From Erythroxylum novogranatense (lineage: Eukaryota; Streptophyta; Magnoliopsida; Malpighiales; Erythroxylaceae): a stretch of DNA of 64,000 nt. Below the pieces are notes generated by a model. It saw nothing but the letters and a program-made list of their open reading frames with translations. It was not told the origin of the DNA and did no database searches. The stretch spans positions 8,489,001-8,553,000 of the forward strand of contig CM057235.1 in assembly GCA_029891385.1 (NCBI GenBank), written 5' to 3'. This document shows positions 23,721 to 36,451 of the stretch, in pieces. A program made the position numbers and the translations under genes. Every line of letters begins with the position of its first letter. Position 1 is the first letter of the stretch.

Positions 23721-25117
23721 TAAAATCCTCAATATACTACAAGCGCACAGGTTGTGGGTGTAGTATGTGAGGTATCGATCCTTCGAGGAGTTATCGAACT
23801 AATCTAATTCTAAGTTATCTAAGGTTTAAAGAATTATTAAAATGAAAATAAAAATTGCACAGGAAAGTAAACATGTGAAGAAGATCGATTGGAACTAAAA
23901 TGTAAAATTAACATATAAACAACCAAATTGAGCAGCTCCATATTTACAATGGAAAACATATAAGGAAGATTAGCTGATTATGAGAAAGAGGATTTATCGT
24001 ATTATCAAATACTAACATGATTATTTTTTAGTTAATATGGTATCGGTCCTAGACTTTCAAAGGGTGGATTAGTCTTTCTTGAGTTATAATTATTAAACCC
24101 TAAATCATAATCCCTAATTGAATTACAGAATTTGCAATCTCTCAATTTAAAAAAACCCATAAATCCAATAAGATCTTAAGCCCTCTAATGGACTATTGGG
24201 TCCTCACATGAGATTTGATTATTTGCGTGATCCGTTATAATGTTTAACTCTTATTACCCAATCTAATTGTTTTCCAATTAGTTCACTCTCTCAATTTGTT
24301 ATCGAAGCATACAATTATAACAAATAATTACAATATCCAATGTATTAACATAAAGAGAAATCACATTAACATTGATTCAAGAACAAATCCCTAAAGAATT
24401 TTAAAACATCATCATCAAACCTAAGTCCATCACTATCAAATTCATCTTATACATTCAAAAGCAAGAATAATAAAGATGAAATGAAAAGTAACTTGGAAGG
24501 TCAGAACAGATCGGGAAGATGGCAACACTAAAGCCCCTTCTTCTCCTTCTTGCTTTCTCCTCCTTCTCTCTTCTTCTTCTTCTTATTCTTCTCTCCTTGG
24601 ATCTTTCTGAAAGTGGCATAAGCTGGAGCTCCCTTTAGGGTTATTTCTCTTTCTTTATATAGTATTTTCCATTTTAGATAAACCCTAGGGTTTTCCCAAG
24701 TCCAAAAAGCCCCTTGATAAGTACCATTTAGGAGGTTGTTCGTGTTGTTTGTCACACAGGCCCACTATTATGGCTCAAGATTTTGGCTCTCTGTCACAAT
24801 CGTGGTAGAGAGAGTCAAGATCATGACAAATCCTCCATGCTTCAATCCTGATCGTGGCCCTTGGGCCTTGCTCCATATTTCCTCTAAATTCTCTCTATTC
24901 TTCGATATTTGATTTGAAACACTAACAAACACATCAAAGCACCTCAAATACACAAAATTTAAGCTCAATGACATGCTCTAACCTATAAAACACTCAAAAC
25001 AAAAATGTCTAACTAAATAACACAATCCTAACCTAAATATGCACTAATCATTCAATTTAACATTAAACACATACTAAACTACCCACTAAAACATTATGCA
25101 ATTTACCACTATCAACA
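23721..25117 (-). repeat. 3' LTR of Athila-like remnant D (start approximate)
   Basis: Ends on the plus strand with ATCAACA and is followed by a pyrimidine tract (25118-25131), the complement of a purine tract, so the element points left. Organisation parallels the LTRs of element C: a 'cacaggttgtgggtg' start region, CT-rich leader complement near 24533-24600, TATA box at 24653-24661 and ATCGTGG-type motifs near 24793-24862. The left boundary is not sharp; I see no clear TG terminus. Confidence 0.6.
24653..24661 (-). promoter_or_regulatory. TATA box of the D LTR
   Basis: TATATAAAG on the minus strand, followed in that direction by a purine-rich leader. The position is equivalent to the boxes in element C. 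Confidence 0.55.
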
Positions 25118-26848
25118 TCCCTACACTTAAACTTTTGTTTGTCCTCGAGCAAAGACAAAACATGCTAAACAAAACACACCAAACACAATTAATAACAAAA
25201 CACGTACAACTTTAAGGCTTAGAAAGGACATTTGGTTAGGTTAAAGCAAGTAATGTGGCTAATACCCAAATAAAAGATAAATAAAGGTCAAAGGGGCTTA
25301 TCAAAAAGGAAAATCATATAATGTGTAGGTTATTTAGCTAATGTAGATCAAAAAAACAAAGAATGCCTAATCATATCCATATTAATGCATGTGATAAAAA
25401 TGTGATCTCAAATAGAAATTCAAGGCAAAATCAGGATGTAAATGTCATGAGGGTGGCCACACATTATCCAAAAAACAATGAGGTTGATATGAATGAGTTA
25501 GTCAAATAAGGCTCAAAATCTCACCAGCTTTGTCTACCACTAGTCACTACTCTTCTAAAGATAATGCACATCGATCAATCACAAGAGTAAAAGTACATGC
25601 TAAAGTTTTTATCAAATTCTCTAGTTAACTCATTCTCTAATCATGACTATATAGTCCTAGAGGAAATAGAAAATGAAAAAATGTTTGCTTCATTTGTTTT
25701 ATTCTTTCTCTCATTTTGATTGAAAGCTTAAAACAAATAATACAAACAATTTCAAAAACACACATGCATAAATAAGAGTAATGCAAACATATTAAGAAAA
25801 GAAATTTACTTCCTTTGAGTTGGCTTCCAAGAAGTGTTTTTGTTTAAAGTTGCTGGCTTGACTCCATGTTTCCCCCTCACTTGACAAAATTGTGATCTTT
25901 AGGTGTCATATCCTACTCCTCCATATGAGGTTCTTCATGATAGGGTCTCAGTTAATGATCCGTCATATTCAACATCTTCCTTATCCTTTGATTTTCAATA
26001 TTGAGTTAGTCTATGGACTCCGGAAAGATCTCAAATGTCTCTTCGCCTTTTTCTCCCTTATTTAATTCCTCTAATCTGCTATGTAAAGGTGAAGAGCTAT
26101 TCTTAAAAATAATCATAAACTCAGTACTTACCTCTGAGCTAAATGATGTCTTTTTTGTTTCGAGATCCTACTCAACTTCTTCTTCATATACAATTCCTTA
26201 AGTATTGCTGTCAAAATTCTCAAGCTCCTCATCACTCTGTAAAGCTTTTACACTAATGTCCATTAGGTATATCTCAAGTTAATGGTTGCTTCTCTTTTGT
26301 TTGTGATTCTAGGTAGTCAATCCTCGCTTCCATCTCACACATTTGGCTTGCCACGTTGAGGATTCTAGATGTTGTATCCTGTCGGAGTTATTGTTGTATA
26401 CCCTGTTGAAGTTTCTACTGTATATCTTATTAGAACTACTAGAATTATTGTTGTACATCCTGCTGGAATTATAAAGTATTAGCAATTATAACATTAATCA
26501 ATTCTTTTAGAGGTATACCCGATTCTTGATAAGAAACTTCTTGTTTGTATGGGAATTGTTGTGCATTCTACAAACTGTCATGGGAATAATTATGATGGTT
26601 ATCCCATCCATAATGAAAGTTAGGTTATCAGTCCAACTTTGGTTATATGAATGAGAGTAAGAGTTAAAGAAAAAATTACTTCCATCCATGAATTTTTTAT
26701 TTTTATAAATCACAAACACGAATCAAAATAAAGGAAAGATCATGAAATAACTGAAAAGAAACCAATTATGAACAAATATATACAAAACACCGATTAAAAT
26801 CACAAACAAAAACTAAAACATTGCACTCCCCGACAACGACGCTAAAAT
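25118..26848 (-). pseudogene. Internal remnant of Athila-like element D
   Basis: About 1.7 kb between a purine tract (25118-25131, minus) and a tRNA-Asp-type primer site (26827-26844, minus). A full Athila internal region is several times longer, so most of pol is deleted. Near 26570-26680 the minus strand shows a degraded Y-S-x-S-Y-N-x-x-W gag segment, as expected close to the 5' end of the element. Acidic stretches near 26000-26200 fit a gag-pol linker. Everything is stop-ridden. Confidence 0.55.
26827..26844 (-). other. Primer-binding site of D, tRNA-Asp type
   Basis: On the minus strand the site reads TAGCGTCGTTGTCGGGGA, close to the TGGCGCCGTTGTCGGGGA used by Athila/Tat gypsy elements. 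Confidence 0.75.
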
Positions 26849-27702
26849 TGACAATGCATCGTAATGCTATTCAAAATAAAAACTAAACTACTGCTATAGC
26901 AGTGGTGAGTTTAGGTCAATCCCACAAAGTGTGTGTAAAGTTATTGAAATGAAAGTAACTGGTGTTTAGGTGTAACGAGTGGGGGTTTGGTTTTATAAAT
27001 AAGAAAATAAAATGAAACTAGACTAATAAAAAATAAAGAAAATATGCAAAAAATGATAAAAGTAGGAAATTCAATAGGGACCCGGGTCTTTGGTTTAATC
27101 TTAGTCTATACCCTAATTAAACATATTTCATTGATTTGTTGTTCCTAAACCTCTCCTAGCAACTATTAATCGTAGGTTAATAATTAATCTGAGTTTTCCT
27201 TTAGGTAGTGTTTAATCAAGATACGATTGTTAATTAAACCTAATTATCGAATAACCTAGGATATGATCTCTATATTCAATTGGGTAGTAGCATTATGAAT
27301 TAGGAAAACCAATTAATCAAGGTGACAACCACATATGATATGTCATTTAACCTAGGTCATGTTATCCCTATTGATTACAAATCATTAGTCTCTACAAATG
27401 AATTTCAACATAACAATTATGAATTATATCAAAAATTCTAGCAATGGATTTGCAAATAAATGATTCAATGAATGTATTAAAATCAAATTTTCATAATAAT
27501 AATGGGTTCATACACAAATAATCAAACAATAAAGGGAATACGATTATTAACACACAAAACCTAAATCAATTAACATAGGATAGCACAATCAATTTCTAAT
27601 GAGTGAAAAAACAACAAAAATAGTGAAATACACTTAACCCAGGTTGTCGACGTCAATTTCACCTTCAAATCATCCTCGGGATGTCTAGCCCTTAATGGGT
27701 CT
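26849..27702 (-). repeat. 5' LTR part of D, interrupted by element C
   Basis: Starts with TG four bases beyond the primer site and runs until element C begins at 27703. It does not align by eye with the LTR at 23721-25117 beyond general layout, so D may join two related elements through an internal deletion. Whether it resumes after 36451 is unclear. Confidence 0.45.
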
Positions 27703-28607
27703 TGTTGGTTGCAAAACCAATTACTTATTTTACGCAAAAAAATGTAAGTATACAGGCCATTACTTGTATTAAAAAGCAGATATCGTCCTATAAAGATTGT
27801 GCTGAGGCACCATTTAATCTAGGTTGAAATGAAAAGTAAACTAAATCAAAACAAACTAGTAACAATCGAATAATGTAACAAAGGAAATTCGTAAAGAGAA
27901 TTAATCAAGTTATGGGAGAGGGGATTTTACCTATCATTAATGCTAATCTAGCCTTTTATATGTTTATGGGTTGTCAATTCTAGATGATTGTAGGGTTAAT
28001 TACTCTCTCTTGAGTTATAATCACTCCCTAAATTGTGAACCCTAATCAAATTATGGACTTGCAATCTCTCAATTCACAAATTACCCTCAATTCTAATTAG
28101 TTCTAAAGCTCTCTAATAAACAATCGAGTCTCACATGGGATCTCTCTCCATGAAATTATCGACTAGATTGATTAAGTGGTCAATTAGATTGCCTAACTCT
28201 CATTAATCCAATTTACTCATTTTTATCTGGTTCACCCTCTCAATTTGTAACCAAAACATGCAAATACATTAATCAATCATAACAATCGAACCAAGTAAAC
28301 ATAATTCAACTAGATTAACATTAAAAATAAGCAAAATCCCAAAGGAAAAGTTAGAACATCATTAACAACTCAAAACCCATAACTATACAACCCATCTCAA
28401 TCTTCCACATTAAATGAATAAAAAAGTAAATAGAGGGAGGAAATGAAACTTAGGTTGGATGATTTGGGAAAGCAGCAGTGTCGGGAGATCACCTATTTTG
28501 AGAAGCTTCAGCGTCAGAACCCTCCTTTCTTCCTCTTCGTCTTTTCTTTCTCTGTGTATCCAAATGTAGGCAGAATGTCAAAACTCCCTCTAGGGTTCCA
28601 TCATTAT

Positions 28608-28616
28608 CCTTTTATA
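28608..28616 (-). promoter_or_regulatory. TATA box, left LTR of element C
   Basis: TATAAAAGG on the minus strand, followed by a purine-rich leader; matched at 35933-35941 in the other LTR. Confidence 0.65.
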
Positions 28617-28715
28617 GTCTTTCCAATTAAGATAACCCTAATATCTTTCTAGTGTTCAAAATGTCCCTTGAAACTCGAATCTGAAAGTGACTCCTCATTT
28701 ATCAACACACTACCT

Positions 28716-28876
28716 ACGATCATGACCCTTAAGCACAAATGCAGCCTATTTATCTTCTCTCTATCACGATCGTGGCAAATTCCCCACGATCGTGGCCTTA
28801 TGCTTAAGCTTCTGTCATGATCGTGGGCCTATATTGGTTCTTTTTTCATGATTGTGGCAAGTTCCCCACGATCATG
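28716..28876. repeat. CACGATCGTG palindrome cluster, left LTR of C
   Basis: Perfect copies at 28765-28774 and 28785-28794 and one- or two-mismatch copies near 28716, 28816, 28847 and 28867. The right LTR has a matching but more decayed cluster at about 36042-36200. Confidence 0.85.
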
Positions 28877-29126
28877 GCCCTGTGTTTTGGTTCAAGTCTC
28901 CTCTAAAACTCTTCTAAATGCCCTAAAATACTAACAAACTCATCACGACACCTCATATATATAAAATTGAAGCTCAAAAACATGTTCTCACCTAAAGGAA
29001 ACTTAAAACACAAATGTTTATGAACTAACACAATTCTTAACCTAAACACACACTAAAAATCAAATTAACCACTAAACACATATCAAATTACATATAAAAC
29101 TATAATGCAATCTACACTTATTAGCA

Positions 29127-30830
29127 TCCCCATACTTAAACTTTTTCTTGTGCTCAAGCAAAGATCAAATACAACTAATAAAAATCTATCATTTCATTTT
29201 CACAATGATTAAAGCATGCAATTCCTTAAACCTTGGCCAACTCAAGTGTCAAGCTAGTACACATATCATGAATAATTTTCATTGGTGCACATAAACAAAC
29301 TCAACTTATACAACCAACAATCAAAGATAAGTATAAATTGAAAATGGATCTTCCTTATGGATTTCACTCATTTCTCTCAAGTGTTTGATGGTTAATGTTT
29401 CGCTCAAACTTCCTATAGGAAACCACACTATCATAGGCTTACTAATACACCAATTTTACTCCACAATGATTGCATACTAGGATAGGTCAAAAGAACTTTG
29501 TTTCGAGTTGTAATACAGCGAAGGTTAAGGTGGGTTAAACAAGTTTTAGGGGTTCATTACAAGCATTTATAAAATACCAAGTGTACAAAAGAATGAAAAA
29601 GATAAACTTCTGAGATATGCAAATAGATAAGACTACTTCTTCACACTTATTGAAGCTACTACATGTTATTCCATTTTCTTTTTTGTGTGATTTTTTGTTT
29701 TTGTTTTTTTTTAATAAAGAAACAATGAATAGAAAACAACAACTATATTCCATATGCTATTAACTTATGATTCCATACTAAAGTATCACTTAGCACTCTA
29801 TTGACTTGTTATCGGGTAAGCTCATAAGGATTTTGGGTTTTAAAATTGGGTGATTTCAAGAAACAAAAGGTTAAAAGCTCAATGAGGCTAGCAAGGGATA
29901 ATAAATGGGTAGGTCATTTAAGCCAAAGGTTAAAGCAAAAAGGCCTTAATCATTTCCATCTAGCATGCATCTAGTAGATTTAATCTGATTCAAAGCAAGT
30001 TCTAAAGATAATTACCTAAGGAAACATCATACAAACAAGGAAATGAAATGACTATATAATGGAGTCATAAAGGCGTTACTCCTCACATAGGCTCAAATGA
30101 AAATCAATTATGCTTCTATACATTACCTCATTGATAAAGTGTCAAGTACTAAGTAAGCTTATATGGCCAAATACTTTCATCACTCTAAATAGTTCACTCT
30201 CCACTCAAGTAGTCTAATTTAAGTTCACGCATGCATTTAATCTCATCCCAACTAGCATGATAGAATCTCATGGCAACACATTCATCACAAATATTCAAAT
30301 GTAAGGGAAATGACACACTTAATACTAACAACCTAATATTCATTTTAAATGACATGCAAAAATGCAAACATAAATGCAAAGACTACCTCCCCACACTTGA
30401 ACAAAACAATGTCCTCAATTTGCAGAAGTGAACATCCAAAACTAACAAACACACCGTGAAAAAAAAAACACAAAAAGAATAAGAGAAGAGATTAAGGGAA
30501 AGATGGGCTTATGGTGGTGGTGTTGATGGAAGTGGCGCATTTTTCCTCTCATCCTTTGGTCCTCCAACAAGCTATAATGCACAATAAAACTTCAAGTAAC
30601 CTCAAAACGTATCATTGGGGACCTAAACAACAAAAAAATGAAGGGAAAAACAAGTTAAATCAAACTAAATATTATCAAATCAAAACAAAACCACACTAAC
30701 AAAAAGACAAACAAATGAAAGAAAAATATGCTACGTTAGGGTCAATAGCTTCACTATTCCATATGAAGTCATAAAAGAGTGAGTGAAAGGAAAGAAAGTA
30801 CTTCTCTTTCTTGTGAGAATGGCGCTCCAA
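29127..30830 (-). other. 3' non-coding region of element C
   Basis: Between the integrase end and the LTR. It begins on the minus-strand 3' side with a purine tract (29127-29140). AT-rich, no convincing frame; Athila elements often carry an env-like ORF in this interval, but I see none here. Confidence 0.5.
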
Positions 30831-31960
30831 AGTAAAGCTTGCATCTATTCCCATTAACCTTAAAAGTTCCACCTTTTTCATTTTCTAACTCCAATGGTCC
30901 ATGGGGAAACACTTGACTAACCTTGAATGGGCCACTCCGTCTTGACTTGATCTTTATAAAAGCACTAAGTCCCCACTCTTGAATTCCTTCTTCTTAATGT
31001 GGCCATCATGCTACTTCTTATCCCTTTCTTTATACAACTTGACATTTTCGTATACATCATATCTTATCTCTTCCAATTTATCAAGTTATAATAATCTCTT
31101 TTCTAATGCTAGCTTCCAATCCATGTTCAATTTTCTAATTGCCCAATAGGCTCTATGCTCCAATTCCAATGGTAAATGGCAAGCCTTGTCATATCTAAGT
31201 CAATATGGTGTTGTGCTCATGGGAGTTTTCAAAGCTATCCTGTAAGCCCACAAAATATCGTCCAGCTTCAAAGCCCAATCTTTCATTGACCTGCTCACTA
31301 CCTTCTCCAAAATCTTCTTCAACTCTTTATTCATCACCTCCACTTGGCCACTCATTTGTGGGTGGTAAGGGGTTGCCATTTTATGATGAATGATATATCT
31401 TCGTAAAAGAGCCTCAAAGGTTTGTTTCAAAAGTGGCTCCCTCCATCACTTATGATAGCTCTAGGCACCTTAAATTTGCTGAAGATCTTCTTGATGAATC
31501 GTTGCACCACTTTGCCATCATTTGTTGGAGTAGCTATTGCTTCGACCCATCTAGGCATATAATCAACTCCAACCAATATATAAAAGTTACTTAGTGAAGA
31601 TGGGAATGGTCCTATGAAATTCAAGCCCCATACATCAAATATCTCCACCTCCGTGATGTTTAAAAGTGACATATCATCTCTCTTCGAAATATTGCCCACT
31701 CTTTGGCACCTATCACAATGTAATACAAATTCTCGAGTATCGTTGAACAAGTTCGGCCAGTAGAATCCACACTCTAAAATGCAAGTAGCCATCTTGTTTA
31801 CTTCATAGTGTCTGACATAAACTGAACTATGACACTGAATCAAAACTTCAGGCATTTCATTTTCAGGGACACACCTGCGAATCAAACTAAAAGCAAATAT
31901 TCTATATAACACAAGTTCATCCCAAATATAACGAAAACACTAAAATAAGAATCATTTTCT
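30830..31960 (-). pseudogene. Element C integrase, degenerate
   Basis: The minus strand encodes an H-H-C-C-type zinc region ending C-D-R-C-Q-R (near 31700), then a catalytic core. The first catalytic position reads W-G-L-N-F-I-G-P-F-P, where Athila-type integrases have an aspartate in place of N. The second motif (S-D-G-G-S-H-F, near 31430) and third (G-Q-V-E-V, near 31335) are present. A frameshift near 31430 splits the core into frames of 161 and 76 codons. The C-terminal part continues degraded to about 30840. Integrase would have inserted the cDNA; the Asp-to-Asn change and the shift both inactivate it. Confidence 0.85.
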
Positions 31961-32019
31961 TTGTTGATGCGAGATATTAAGGGGAAGAATATCACTTGAG
32001 AGATAATTGGCAATATCTG

Positions 32020-32760
32020 CAAACTAAGGAAGAAGAGGATTTTCTACCATCATTAAAGCTTTGTCAGGAAAATGCTCTTCAATTTCCTCTTCTTCTTTAT
32101 TTTGTTCCCCTTCAAGCCTTGATAGGTGGTCTGTCATAACATTTTCTACTCCTTTCTTATCCTTAATCTCAATGTTGAATTTTTTGAGTAGAAGCACCCA
32201 TTGGATGATCCTATCCTTGTTGTCCTTCATTGTAAAGAGATAACGCAACACTGTATGATCTGTAAAAATAATAACTTATGAGTCCAAAAGTTAAGAACAA
32301 AAATTTTCACATACAAATACCATTGTAAGCAACTCCTTCTCAGTGGTGGTGTAGTTTAATTGTGCTCCCGTCAAGGTCTTGCTAGCATAGTAAATTACAT
32401 GTAACCTCTTATCCTTTCACTGTCCAAGTACACAGCTAATGACATGATCATTTACATCACAAATGATCTTGAAGGGAAGTGACCAATCTGGAGATGTCAA
32501 AATAGATGCTGTTGTAAGTGTCATATTTAACTTATTAAAAAGCATCTAAACAATCATCATTAAGCACAAAAGGCACATCTTTGACTAATAAGTTATTTAA
32601 TGGTCTAGCAATAAGAAAAAAAGTCCTTGATGAACCATCTATAGAACCCTGCATGACCAAGGAATGCTCGGATGCTCTTGATATTGGTAGGAGGTGGGAG
32701 CATTTCAATCACTTTATTCTTAGCTCAATTTACCTTAATCCCCCTGTATGAGATCTTATG
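32020..32760 (-). pseudogene. Element C RNase H region, degenerate
   Basis: Between RT and integrase on the minus strand. The clearest part is the end of the domain (32024-32251): W-V-L-L-L-K-K-F-N-I-E-I-K-D-K-K-G, then N-V-M-T-D-H-L-S-R-L-E, a pattern typical of the gypsy RNase H end. The upstream part contains stops. Confidence 0.75.
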
Positions 32761-33440
32761 GCCTATAACAATTCCCTCTTAGACCACAAAATGACACTTC
32801 TCCCAATTCAAGACTAAACGAGACTCCTCGCATCTTTGTAACACTCTTTCCAAATTAAATAAGAAATGATCAAAAGAGTCTCCAAAAGTTGAGAAGTCAT
32901 CCATAAATACCTTTATAAAGCCCTCATTCATATCTACAAAGATGGTCATCATGCACCTTTGGAATGTGGTTGGTGCATTGCATAGGCCAAAAGGCATCTT
33001 CCTATAAAAAAAAGTCCTATAAGGAAAAGTGAAAGTGGTTTTCTCTTCGTCTTGTGGGTATATGAACACTTGATTGTATCCTAAATATCCATCAAGAAAA
33101 CAATAAAAAGTATGGTCAGCCACCTCTCAATCATTTTGCCCACAAAAGGTAATGGGAAATGGTCTCTCTTGGTGGCTAAATTAAGCTTCCTATAGTCAAT
33201 GCACACTCTCCAACCTGTGATGGTCCTAGTAGAAATCTGTTTGCCTTTTTCATTTTCCATCACTGTCATGCCTTCCTTCTTAGGTACATATTGCACCGGA
33301 CTCACCCACTTGCTATCTAATATTGGGTATATAATACTTGCATCTAAAAGCTTCACCACTTCCTTTTCATAACCTTTTGTATGCTTGGATTTAACCTTCT
33401 TTATTGCTCCCTCACTGTCTTGCATCCTTCTTCAAGGTTA
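32760..33440 (-). pseudogene. Element C reverse transcriptase, frameshifted
   Basis: Two overlapping minus-strand frames (33081-33425 and 32779-33123) together cover the gypsy RT core. The upstream frame has W-V-S-P-V-Q-Y-V-P-K-K and W-R-V-C-I-D-Y-R-K-L-N. The downstream frame has Y-C-F-L-D-G-Y, M-P-F-G-L-C-N-A-P-T-T-F-Q-R and the catalytic F-M-D-D at 32896-32907. A single shift near 33115 separates them. Both catalytic aspartates of F-M-D-D remain. Identity to Athila-type RT is clear from the motifs. Confidence 0.92.
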
Positions 33441-33599
33441 ATCTATGCATTACCACATTGGGGCTAATTCCCCTAAAATTAGAAATTTTCCACCCTATGG
33501 TTTTCATCCTCTTCTTAATGGTCTCTACCACTTTATCTTCTTGCTTAACATTCAATTGGTTGGAAACGATGATGGGTAAGCTGTGATCATTGCCTAAAA

Positions 33600-34245
33600 A
33601 TGTGTATTTTAGGTTAGAAGTTAAGGGTTTTAGTTCTAAAATGGGAGGCTTTATAATAAAAGGTGGTGTGGGTGCATTCTCTCTCTTTAACTTCTCTTAC
33701 TCATCCTCCTCACACAATTCCTCTTCACTTACACTCTCATCCCTTTGTACTTCAGCAACTCTCTCAACTTCCTTTTTACTTTTCTTTTCAACCTGCTTCA
33801 CATAATCATCCACAACATCAATCTTCATACAAGCACCTCCATCCATCAGTTTCTTCAAAGATTTAGTCATATTGAATTCAACCTGCTCATCATCAATTCT
33901 CAAAACCAATTTTCCTTTATACACATCAACTAATGCCCTACTAGTATTCATAAAGAGCCTACCCAAACTCAATAAACAATTCCTATCTTCTTCAAAATCC
34001 AAACGACCTCTTAATGGATTGATTCGCAAGTTGGATAAGCATGGATGTTGACTTGACATCTCCTCACCCCAATTCCTTGAAAATAAAAAAATGCATCAAG
34101 TTAATACTTACGCCTAATTCACGTAAGCATTTAGAAAATTCAAAATCACCAATAACACATAGAATAGTAAAACTCTCTGAATCTTATAGTTTTGAAGAAA
34201 TTGTGCTTATGATGATCAAACTACAGTTCTCCATCAAAGTCATTG
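33600..34245 (-). pseudogene. Element C protease region, degenerate
   Basis: The minus-strand frame at 33697-34059 has a leucine-rich start followed by an R-A-L-V-D segment and an acidic tail (E-E-E-L-C-E-E-D-E), in the place between gag and RT where Athila elements encode protease and a linker. The catalytic D-S/T-G is not clearly visible in this frame. Confidence 0.55.
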
Positions 34246-34246
34246 T

Positions 34247-34980
34247 CTAATTATCCTCCCAAGTGCATTTATGTGTCAATATGTTTTGAAGAAGCTTTTC
34301 ATACTTGGGAATACACTCCAATGCTTCCACTAAAGGCAAATTAATTTGAAGTTTCTTCAACTTCTCCAAGAATTTGGAGAATTGAGTGTCGACTTGGTGT
34401 TGTCTCACCCTCTGTGAATATGGAATCATAGGCTTATAGGGTGGTGGTGGTACATATGGCTTCTTTTCTTCTTTCTCTTCCACATTTTCCTTTTGTTGGT
34501 TATCTTTTTGAACACTTGGCTCCTCCAATTGCTTACCACTCCTAAGTGTGATCATCTTAAGTTGTCCCTTTGGATTGGCCTCAATGTTGCTTAGTAAGCT
34601 TCCTATATTCCTAGAAGACAAACCATTAGCAAGTTGACCTACCTATACCTTCAAGTTATGGATGGATGAAGCGTGGTTCTTCGCAATCTAGTCAAACTTT
34701 ACCTCTACTCTCTTATAACTCTCTTCTTATCTTATTTAACCTTCCTTTTGGCTTAAAAACATTGAACCCAATACATCCATTAACTTGTTAATTTTGTTCT
34801 CCAAAGATCCAAGTCGGTCTTGCTGAAATATGTGAGGTCCTTATGTTCTCATTTGGCCACCTATGTTATTAGTACTCCACGAAAAATTTGGGTGGTTTTT
34901 CCACCCAGGATTGTAAGTGTTAGAGTATGGATTGTTATCTCATTGTAGCTAACATAAGTAATTTACTTATTATGTACCAC
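34247..34980 (-). pseudogene. Element C gag, C-terminal remnant
   Basis: The minus-strand frame at 34247-34621 has P-K-G-Q-L-K-M-I-T-L-R-S-G-K, a conserved Athila gag-pro segment, followed by a lysine/glutamate and proline-rich linker. Upstream, in broken frames to about 34920, is the Y-N-P-G-W-K-N-H-P-N-F-S-W segment. The primer site lies right behind it, so roughly the first two thirds of gag and the leader are deleted. Confidence 0.8.
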
Positions 34981-34984
34981 TCAC

Positions 34985-35002
34985 TCCTCGACAACGGCAT
35001 CA
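34985..35002 (-). other. Primer-binding site of element C, tRNA-Asp type
   Basis: Minus strand TGATGCCGTTGTCGAGGA, close to the Athila/Tat consensus and six bases from the LTR end. Confidence 0.8.
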
Positions 35003-35008
35003 AAAACT

Positions 35009-36451
35009 TGTTGGTTACAAAACCAATTACTTATTTTAAGTTAAAAAACCACAAGTACATAGGTTATTACTTGTAGTAAAAAATTGATATCGTCCTATAG
35101 AGATTGTGCTTAGACACCACTTAATTCAAGTTGCGTTTTGTTTAAGACTCAAATTTGAATATTGAACTAAAAAGTAAACTAAATCAAATGGAAATCTATA
35201 AAGAGAACTAATCAAGTTATGGAAGAGGGTATTTTACCTATCACTAATGTTAATCTAGCCGTTTATATGTTTATGGGATGTCGGTTCTAGAAGATCGTAG
35301 GGTTGATTACTCTCTCTCGAGTTATAATCATTCCCTAAATTGTGAAACCCTAATCGAATTATAGACTTGCAATCTCTTAATTCACAAATTACCCACAATT
35401 TTAATTAGTTCTAAAGCTCTTTAATAAACAATCGGATTTTACACGGGATCTCTCTATATGAAATTACCGACTAGATTGATTAAGTGATCAATTAGATCGC
35501 TTAACTCTTGTTAATCTAATCTAATCATTTTTATCCTGTTCACCCCCTCGATTTGTTATCGAAACATGCAACTACATTAATTAATCACAACAACTAAACC
35601 AAGTAAACAAATTTCAACTAGATTAACATTAAAAATAAGCAAAATCTCAAAGGAAAAGTTAGAACATCTTTAACAACTCAAAATCCATAACCATACAACC
35701 CATCTCAATCTTACACATTAAATGAATAAAAAAGTAAATAGGGAGGAAATGGAACTCAGGTTGGATGATTCAGGAAAGCAGTGGTGTCGGGGGATCACCT
35801 ATTTTGGGAAACTTCAGCATCAGAACCCTCCTTTTCTTCCTCTTCTTCTTTTCTCTCTCTTCTTTCTCTCTCTCTCTTTGGTTTCCAAATGTAAGCAGAA
35901 TGTCAAAACTCCCTCTAAGGTTCCATCATTATCCTTTTATAGTCTTTCCCAGTTAAGGTAACCCTAGTGTCTTTCTTGGGTTTAAAATGCCCCTCGAAAA
36001 CTTGAATTTAAAGTGACTCCATGTCTGCCAACGTGTAGGCCACGATCATGGCCTGTTTATCTGCTCTTTATCATGATCGTGGCAAATTCCTCATGATCAT
36101 GGCCCTTTGCTTAAGCTTCTATCATGATCGTGACATATTTGTCACAATCGTGGGCCTATATTCTTGCTTCTGTCACGATCATGGCAGGTTCACCACGATT
36201 GTGACCTTGTGTTTTGGTTTAGTTCTCCTCTAAAACTCTTTAGAATGCCCTGAAACACTAACAAACTCATCACAACACCTCATATATATATAATTGAAAC
36301 TAAAAAATATGTTCTCACCCAAAGAACACGTAAAACACAAATGTTTATGAACTAACACAATTCTTAACCTAAAAACACACTAAATAATCAAATTAACCAT
36401 TAAAAACATTTCAAATTACCTTAAAAAATACAATGCAATCTACACCTATTA
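35009..36451 (-). repeat. 5' LTR of element C
   Basis: Homologous to 27703-29126 throughout; starts TGTTGG on the plus strand. The distal terminus is worn: it ends near 'cacctatta' without the expected GCA. TATA box on the minus strand at 35933-35941. Confidence 0.85.

Larger units (their letters stand above)
27703..29126 (-). repeat. 3' LTR of element C
   Basis: Plus-strand termini TGTTGG...TTAGCA. The minus-strand TATA box is at 28608-28616. A cluster of CACGATCGTG palindromes (28716-28876) lies upstream of that box. Confidence 0.85.
27703..36451 (-). mobile_element. Athila-like Ty3/gypsy retrotransposon C, degenerate
   Basis: Two LTRs (27703-29126 and 35009-~36451) flank an internal region read on the minus strand as primer site, gag end, protease, RT, RNase H, integrase, spacer, purine tract. 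The RT and gag motifs and the tRNA-Asp-type primer site indicate the Athila/Tat group. Most of gag is deleted. The LTRs differ by roughly a tenth by eye, so the insertion is old. A possible duplication is GGTCT (27698-27702) against GGTAT (36452-36456), one mismatch and therefore tentative. Confidence 0.88.
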
